Translations under genes and position numbers: made by a program
Notes under the pieces: model-generated
Database searches by the model: none
Told to the model about the DNA's origin: nothing
The model's input: only the letters and a program-made list of their open reading frames with translations
Source: Zhengitettix transpicula
Taxonomy: Eukaryota; Arthropoda; Insecta; Orthoptera; Tetrigidae
DNA: 64,000 nt
Assembly (NCBI GenBank): GCA_037074705.1
Contig: CM073591.1
Span: forward strand, 178,213,432-178,277,431
Direction: 5' to 3'
Shown here: in pieces, positions 58,000-64,000 of the stretch
How positions within the stretch are numbered: position 1 is the stretch's first letter
Layout: every line of letters starts with the position of its first letter

Positions 58000-58702
58000 T
58001 TGTTCAGATTTCATATTGTCCGATTTTACTTAACGATTGTTTGTTTCTCTCTTTTGTCGGAAAAATTCTTCGTTATGCTGTTTTTCGATAAAACTCTCTC
58101 TACTTCAATATTCGATTTTTGTTCGGGTTTTAACTCTTCGCCTTGAATCAGGGGCATTTGTCGCTTAACTTGTTCACTCTGTTCAGCCATTTGTGTGGCA
58201 TTTTCAAGAGTTAAATCCGTTATCAATTGCATTCGTTCAGATAACTTTCAGATATCTTGCAAACCGACGACAATTTTATCCCGAATTAATTCCGCTTTTA
58301 ATTGTCCGTATTCACAATATTCAGCTAGATTATGTAATGCCGTAATAAACTCGTCCGTTGTTTCTTCTTTAACTTCTATCCGCTTATTGAACTTTGCTCG
58401 CTCATAAGTAATATTACGGTTCACAATAAAACAATTCAGGATAACCTTTTTTACATCTTCGTATTTGTTCTTTTTGTCATATTTTTTGTCACGAAACTAT
58501 AATCAGCTTGTTGGCCCATTGTGTAAAGAAGAGAATTAACCTGTACAATTTCTGATTTGGAACAAAGTCAGGAGAGAATACGATATCTTTCAAAACGTCG
58601 TATACATCGGGTCCATTCATGTGCAGCTTTGGTGAAGTTTAAAGAATCCGGTGGTTGGCGTGCATTAATTGCGCTAACTAAATTCAGTCCGTTGACTTCC
58701 AT
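58000..58702 (-). pseudogene. Gypsy gag, broken
   Basis: The start ATG at 58700-58702 lies about 75 bases after the 5' LTR. The protein begins MEVNGLNLVSAINARQPPDS and contains WTRCIRRFERYR, the W...RFE.Y block found near the gag start of many Gypsy elements. An in-frame TGA at 58568-58570 ends it early. Later pieces (MQLITDLTLENATQMAEQ at about 58230) are in other frames. Confidence 0.75.
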
Positions 58703-58776
58703 TTGTTTTTGTTGATAACCACACATTACAAAATATTAACTCAATTATCTCTCCTGAATTTTCACCACTGCCGCCA

Positions 58777-58847
58777 TGTTTGATTAGTCAACTATTTTAT
58801 TAATTATCGTATGGACCCATGACGTCATAAACAGCGTCCTCTATACA
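58777..58847 (-). repeat. 5' LTR, 71 bp
   Basis: Same as the 3' LTR except for about three substitutions and one missing base. The CRE-like TGACGTCA and the AATAAA are kept. Confidence 0.85.
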
Positions 58848-59295
58848 AGAATAAAAATTGAATAGAAATGTGAGGTAAAATAGAAGAGAAATTAAAGTTT
58901 CTAACAAGCTGGCTAGCCGTCTTTCATTTGATAATGAAATATTGTACACCGCCCTTAATGTTAGATTTTGGTACAATGATTTGTCTGCAATGTATACAAT
59001 TGATAGAATAGGATTTGGGTCTATCTTTTATCAGTAACGTATTACTGATAACTACGTTTTTTATTTAATACATTTTGCTAGTTTTAGGCGCCATCTATAA
59101 AATTACTCTCGCTTACTCTTGACAACCCATGTACATGTCCCTTAAAAAGAAATGCAAATGTAACAGAGTCCTCCATCTGGCTAAGTCACCCTAATCCATT
59201 CGTGACGACAATCTACGAGAGTATTCCCAGGGGTAAGCGACCTGATGTATAGATATCGGGTTGTTGTTTGAAAAATAAGTGGTGTAAAATGTGGA

Positions 59296-59790
59296 ACTTA
59301 TGATTTTTGATTGTCATCAATAGTGAACGCTCGTAGTGAGTTTGTAAACATGGCAAGAATTAGTCATCTTTATGTGGTTACATATTTTCATTTGAAAGGT
59401 CTCAGTCTAACCAATATCAAAGTCGAGCTAGATTATACTCTGGAGGATTCTACTCCTTCGTTTACAATGATAGAATATTGGGTAGCAGAATTAAAACGAG
59501 GTCGTACGAGCTGCCAAGACTAACATCGCAGTGCTTGACCAAATAAAGTGACTTAAATGGAGATGAAAATCAACAAAATGGTATTGGATGACCATCGACT
59601 ACCAGACCAGGTAAGCAGTTCAAAAAGTGATGTGCATCGTATATTGACCGAAAATTTTGACATTAAAAATTAAAAAGACAAATTAATGGACTGAAATAAG
59701 TGAAATTGCTTCAAAGAAGACGAAGACAGTTCCATCTACTGGGAACGTCATGATGTCTGATCGTATGGTCTCGTTCATAATTTCAAGGTA
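59296..59790 (+). pseudogene. Second mariner relic, internally deleted
   Basis: With stops and shifts the plus strand reads ARISHLYVVTYFHLKGLS, then EYWVAELKRGRTSCQD, NKMVLDDHRLPD and VHRILTENFDIKN, the DNA-binding half of a mariner transposase. It then jumps to ASKKTKTVPSTGNVM, the block that follows the first catalytic Asp region. The intervening and C-terminal parts are missing. It belongs to a different mariner lineage from the copy at 24.65 kb. TIRs were not identified. Confidence 0.8.
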
Positions 59791-59799
59791 GTAGACGTT

Positions 59800-61855
59800 T
59801 CATTCCGCTTCCCCTCCACGTTCAAAAGGTCTCAGAATAAAGGCAGAATGCTACCAGTTCTGAGACGAGACGGTAGCATATCCTGCTTATGTGCTATTCC
59901 TAAACATTCTTCCTTCGTATCGCTTCAGCTTACAATCTTGTATTTGATTTACAAAACATTAAATTGCTATTATTTGAAGTGTGTGTCTCAATTGATAAAA
60001 CCAACTGACTTTCGATTACTACCTGTGGTACTAAACTATACCTATTCAACCCTCTAATCTAGACTTTTCCGAACTTTAAGCCCATGAGAACATCTATTGA
60101 TCTTCACTCTCTTCTTGTGCTGTGTCAACACGCGACGACAATCGGTTGGAGATTCCTACAAAGTGTGTATGGAGCGATACCCATTTTTGTTGCAACGACT
60201 CATTTTCGATCTTAAACAATCCGTGAATACGTTTCACAAATTTGGTTTGACCGAATTGTACGTTTTAACTTTGAAATAGCCAAGGCCAGTTTAAAATACC
60301 CTATTTACCACTTAAAAGAAATACCTTTTAGTCGTTTTTATATAAACCGAGCAAAATTCCTGATCAAGCATTGACAATTGGAACGTTCGCTATTTAGGCG
60401 ATTTCCTATTGGTAGAAACCATCTGACGGCTCTATAGAATAACGATATACAGCTTAATCGAAGTTGGGTCTATAGTTCTCATACGAAAATCTAACAAAAC
60501 ATTTTAAAGAGAAATTCATTTACATGAATTTAAATTACATCGGTTTAGTATCTACATATGCAAAACACTCAATTTCTGTTACAGAAAAAAGTAATATTTT
60601 ATTTATATAAATATTAAGCTAATTCACGCAAGCCGAGGACATAGTCAAGCCAACACCACCCTCCCGCACCGCAATTCGCCGATCCTTCACAAGACCTTCC
60701 AGCATCATCGGTCTTTACGATAAACAAGATGTATAATTTCTATTTTAGAAATCGTCGCTTTTTCGCGTACACTCCGTTTTTCTTGGGGGCGGCTCTGTAG
60801 ATGGTATTCGCCACCCTCCAAGTGTCCCGTGTCCATCATTCTGGAAATAGAACATTTTCCTTTGTCCAGCGAACGGAAGCTGCCTCATGTCAATTCCGTC
60901 AGAGTCCATCCACGACCTGCGACGCGCTCGCGGAGCTCAGTTCTTCCTGACTCAACATTTAGAAGCGACGATGTTATAATAAACATATTAATTAACTCTA
61001 CTTATGTGTCCGAGTCATTAACGGAACCTCCACTCCACACATGACCTAACATTGTCCGCCACACATGCGTCAACATTGGGTCTAATACTGTTTGTGTCTG
61101 TAGCAGAAGGCTAAACGTGCCCCATATATAAAGTAAAACCTAACTATTCAAACAAGTTAGTAACACCGCACATTCAAGCCCAGGTCATACGTAAGGGTCT
61201 GATCACGGTTATTAATACATTTACAAATTAAAGAGTTGTAATGAACAAGTATCGCTGACATATACCCATTTTAACATTATTACCATTGTATTTTTATTAT
61301 TTGAATATTTTTATTATTTGCATATTAATTAATTTATTGTAAAATTTATTAACACAGTGAACATTGTCGGATTCTTTCGAGGACTGTGTGTTGGAAGCAT
61401 GTCCACGTTGTTTTCTGGGTCATTCTACTTCATATGGAGCCAAGAACGTTGCAGAGGAGCAATTCCAGAGCCAAGTTCGCGCCAAATTTATCGTGTGGAC
61501 AATGCGCACACGTTTGAGAGGTTGTAAATTGTGAAATGTGTTGAATAGGATTTACGGATGATTATGGTCATGACTGATTGAAAGCTTCAGTTATATACTT
61601 CTGACATATGTTGTGGTTTCTTTCAACATTAAAGAATTGAGTACTGGAAGTTTTTATTTGTTTTTGTATTGACAGGTAATAGTTTTTAATGAAAATGTCA
61701 TTTTTTCCCTATGTTTTCTCGGTTCTCAATCCTTTTCTGAAAACCAGAGTGTAATTAAACCTTCTTGTTGCTCTCCAATTTGGGGGAAATATTTAATTTT
61801 TAGTAGAAGAGGAAGTAACCGGTACAGCAATAGGAATAATGAAGAAGAAGAACAG
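59800..61855. other. Region without recognised genes
   Basis: Mixed composition. 60640-61060 is GC-richer with open frames that have no known motif; it could be an LTR or other repeat fragment (CACGACCTGCGACGCGCTCG at 60910). Nothing firm can be assigned. Confidence 0.3.
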
Positions 61856-61859
61856 TACA

Positions 61860-62430
61860 AGAAGAGGCATTGATAGAAATAACGTATTTCCTTCCTTTTG
61901 CGGGATTTGCTACGGACAAGATCTATAGGATTCTGGAGAACACAACATGTCTTCAGTATTCCGTCCGCAGAGGAAAATTAAATGTTTCCTGTCCTTTATT
62001 ATGGACATTATGGATTTGCCTATGCAGACCCAGACTATTCCAGATTTCGTGTGAATGTGAGGTGGTTTACATCGGTCAGACTATACGAACGGTATAAGAC
62101 AAATCCACAGAGCACGAAAGGTGGATACGATTGAAAGGCGCTCAAAATCGGCGACAGCAGAACATATAATAATGACGGGCTACAAAATAGCGTTCCAATA
62201 AACCAAGATACTTGACCACGCGAGTAATTATTGGGACAGCGTGACCCTAGAAGCTGTAGAGATAAGAAAATGAAGAAATATGATCAACTGAGGCATTGTT
62301 TTAATATCAGTAAAATATGGGATTCACTGAACACCGACCTACGACAGAAGACGATGGCGGTGATATCCTTGGAAGGTGCGAAATCGATGAGTTCACACAC
62401 AGTAAATCGTGAGAAGAATTGATTCATATT
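61860..62430 (+). pseudogene. Penelope-like element, GIY-YIG endonuclease region
   Basis: Plus-strand frames carry YFLPFAGFATDKIYRIL, then in a shifted frame SSVFRPQRKIK, then ISCECEVVYIGQTIRTV. The last is the GIY-YIG nuclease motif (VYIGQT) preceded by the CxC seen in Penelope-like elements. Downstream come AEHIIMTGYKIAFQ, DHASNYWDSVTLEAVEIRK and a final SKIWDSLN-type end, in the order typical of the Penelope C-terminal endonuclease. Stops at 62095 and later show it is dead. No RT part was recognised upstream. Confidence 0.85.
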
Positions 62431-62434
62431 TTCA

Positions 62435-63479
62435 TATTATTCAGTGCAGTGTCCTGGATTTTCAGCTAATGTGAAAAGAAAATTATATCGAAATCAGTTA
62501 ATGAAATCAATGTCAAAACCGAATTTATCGTAGCGCACAAAGAATTATTTTCTCAGCCAATCAGATTACACCATAGGTACAGGAGGTATTTATTTGGAAT
62601 CGGTGTAGACTGTAGGTTAACTAAAATTTTCTAAAAAATTAAACTTCCTCTTCAGAAACCTGAGAAATGCTCTTCCACCAGGAAAACTCCAGTGGAACTC
62701 TGCACAAAAGAGAACAATTCGACATTCCTGTAGACGCTAATTCCAACAATACCAGAAACACAATAACAAGAACCGGACTTCAATCGGTCTTCTGCTCTTA
62801 AAACTTCAACAATATCAACGAGACCACACAACTATAAAAACGTACATCAAACTGATCTGTCAATCGAGAACTACTAAAGCCAATAATAGGCACGTTTTTT
62901 GTAAGATTGTGGATAATGGATACCGGAACTAACATTGTGAGGATAAAAGAGGCGACTACATCTTACTGGGAATAAAAAGACGAAAATTATTGGATGGGCG
63001 AAGTCATCGTGTTAAAAGGAACGAAAAGGGAAAAATATTCTGCGTTATTCTTTGTGAATTTAAAAAACAATAAGACTGACTTGACAACCCAATTAATTGC
63101 TTCTTCGTAACTATCATTGCAGGAAACTCTCAATTGAAACCTTCCAGCTTCTATAAGATCACAAGACTGAAGAGTGTTATAAATGTTGGGCGATAGCTAC
63201 ACAAAGTTTTATTTTATGCATTAGTGTACGTAGTTGAGTATAGGCCCGTCAGTATGTCAAAAGAACATTAAGTGACAGTTTGAGAAATAACGTAAGTGAA
63301 TTGATATTGCACTAATAATTGAGTTTTTGACCGTCAGTATGCCCAGACATTACGTTATATGCTTGTAAAATAGAAGGTTGATTTTGTGCAATCAGTTTTG
63401 TCGAAAAACACCAATCATCAGATCTGCAATCCGATAATAAGGTGAATGCCCGACATTATAGAGCTGGACCAGATCTTTA
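62435..63479. other. Region without recognised genes
   Basis: About 1 kb of AT-rich sequence, with no motif or repeat boundary recognised. It may include the 3' tail of the Penelope-like relic. Confidence 0.3.
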
Positions 63480-63925
63480 ACGATCAGAGAACTCTTCGGA
63501 CTCCACATTCTCCGTATAAACATCCCATCCTACCTCAGAATGCGGTTTCTTAAGAAGAAAACGTTATACAATGCGTTCTCTCCTATCCAATAAAGTATTC
63601 CCAAACCGTGCAGTCTCCCAGAGGCTTTCTATATCACTGTTTTCTAAGATCTTGTTTTACTTTTATATTATTATAAACCTGCCTCCCCGTCTATTTTTGC
63701 TTTTGTATTCAGTCTTCCGTCCTGTGCACGTGGGCAACCAGATAGTATTCAGAACTTGTAATTTAATTAATTGTTAAGTTCAAAGTTCAGTTAATTTAAT
63801 GAAATTGCATAATCATTGAACTTAACATTAATTAAATTAATATGTTTTCAATTACTGGCCAATACATTCATTTTGACAACCAAATAATTAACTTGATGTT
63901 GATCAATAAAGAGTTTCAAATTCAA
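63480..63925 (+). mobile_element. Possible 3' end of a non-LTR retrotransposon
   Basis: The plus strand reads LRINIPSYLRMRFLKKKTLY followed by NAFSPIQ, a pattern like the C-terminal block of Jockey/CR1-type polyproteins. About 300 bases later an AATAAAG-containing end (CAATAAAGAGTTTCAAATTC, 63905-63924) resembles the simple-repeat tails of such elements. Support is weak. Confidence 0.3.
63760..63838. repeat. Near-perfect 23/24-bp inverted repeat
   Basis: AATTTAATTAATTGTTAAGTTCAA... and TTGAACTTAACATTAATTAAATT pair with a single unpaired base and a 32-base loop. Composition is very AT-rich. Confidence 0.85.
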
Positions 63926-64000
63926 AGCAGTTAATGTAGAGTATCTTAGAGGTAGCGTATGACGTCACAGCATCGAATTTAATGTTGAAGGAGCTTTCTT

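Larger units (their letters stand above)
53675..58847 (-). mobile_element. Gypsy-like LTR retrotransposon with very short LTRs
   Basis: Two direct repeats, 53675-53746 and 58777-58847, start TGTTTGATTAG and end CTATACA on the plus strand and differ at about four positions. Both are flanked by AGAAT (53670-53674 and 58848-58852), a 5-bp target duplication. On the coding (minus) strand the 5' LTR (58847 to 58777) is followed at once by TGGCGGCAGTGG, the position of a primer-binding site. The 3' LTR is preceded by the purine tract AAAGGGGTGGA. Inside, in order, are gag, protease, RT, RNase H and integrase relics, all in Gypsy order. A Jockey-like element is nested at about 54840-56098. The whole is 5173 bp including the insertion, so the Gypsy itself was about 3.9 kb. 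Confidence 0.88.

Noticed and set aside
60829..61044. 71-codon frame in a GC-richer block
   Set aside because: No family motif, no splice context and no counterpart elsewhere in the window.

Overview
This window looks like nuclear DNA from an arthropod, most likely an insect. It is AT-rich, has spliced genes with long introns, (TA)n microsatellites and many decayed transposable elements of insect type (mariner, Gypsy, Jockey-like, Penelope-like, hAT, Harbinger). I cannot name the species. I see no bacterial features, CRISPR array, rRNA gene or complete tRNA gene.

Two host genes are supported, both on the minus strand and both encoding pre-mRNA splicing factors. (1) An RSRC2-like arginine/serine-rich protein is spread over about 22 kb. 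Coding exons lie at 23071-23130 (start ATG), 22825-22905, 9838-9986, 1846-2300 (RS domain) and 985-1205 (conserved RSRC2 motif). All reading phases match across the junctions, and the gene runs off the left edge through what looks like a GC-AG intron. (2) An RBM5/RBM10 orthologue has two coding exons, 46564-48427 and 43628-44635, which together give 953 residues: charged N-terminus, RRM, RanBP2 zinc finger, RRM, OCRE, C2H2 finger and G-patch.

The rest is intron or intergenic DNA filled with mobile elements. 5.1-6.3 kb: solo LTR inside a TA microsatellite. 6.3-7.0, 12.0-15.9 and 48.7-51.8 kb: a TA-microsatellite-linked repeat family with degraded reverse-transcriptase fragments and tRNA-derived SINE copies, including a head-to-head SINE pair. 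19.1-19.7 kb: hAT-type non-autonomous element. 24.65-25.93 kb: almost complete mariner with TIRs and TA target duplication. 26.9-27.3 kb: Gypsy RT relic. 29.6-31.8 kb: imperfect palindromic repeat broken by a non-LTR fragment (13-bp target duplication) and a second solo LTR. 33.6-36.9 kb: large inverted-repeat structure. 37.5-37.97 kb: degenerate minisatellite. 39.9-42.3 kb: eroded Gypsy with primer-binding site. 42.45-42.7 kb: Harbinger relic. 53.675-58.847 kb: complete-ended but inactivated Gypsy-like element on the minus strand with LTRs of only about 72 bp, a 5-bp target duplication and a Jockey-like retrotransposon nested inside it. 59.3-59.8 kb: mariner relic. 61.9-62.4 kb: Penelope-like GIY-YIG endonuclease relic. 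63.5-63.9 kb: possible non-LTR 3' end.

The two genes share a theme (both act in splicing), but nothing in the sequence shows they are co-regulated. The most unusual items are the tiny-LTR Gypsy element, the head-to-head SINE pair whose spacer repeats a 56-bp segment found 900 bp away, the TA-linked repeat/RT family, and the GC-AG intron in the RSRC2-like gene.
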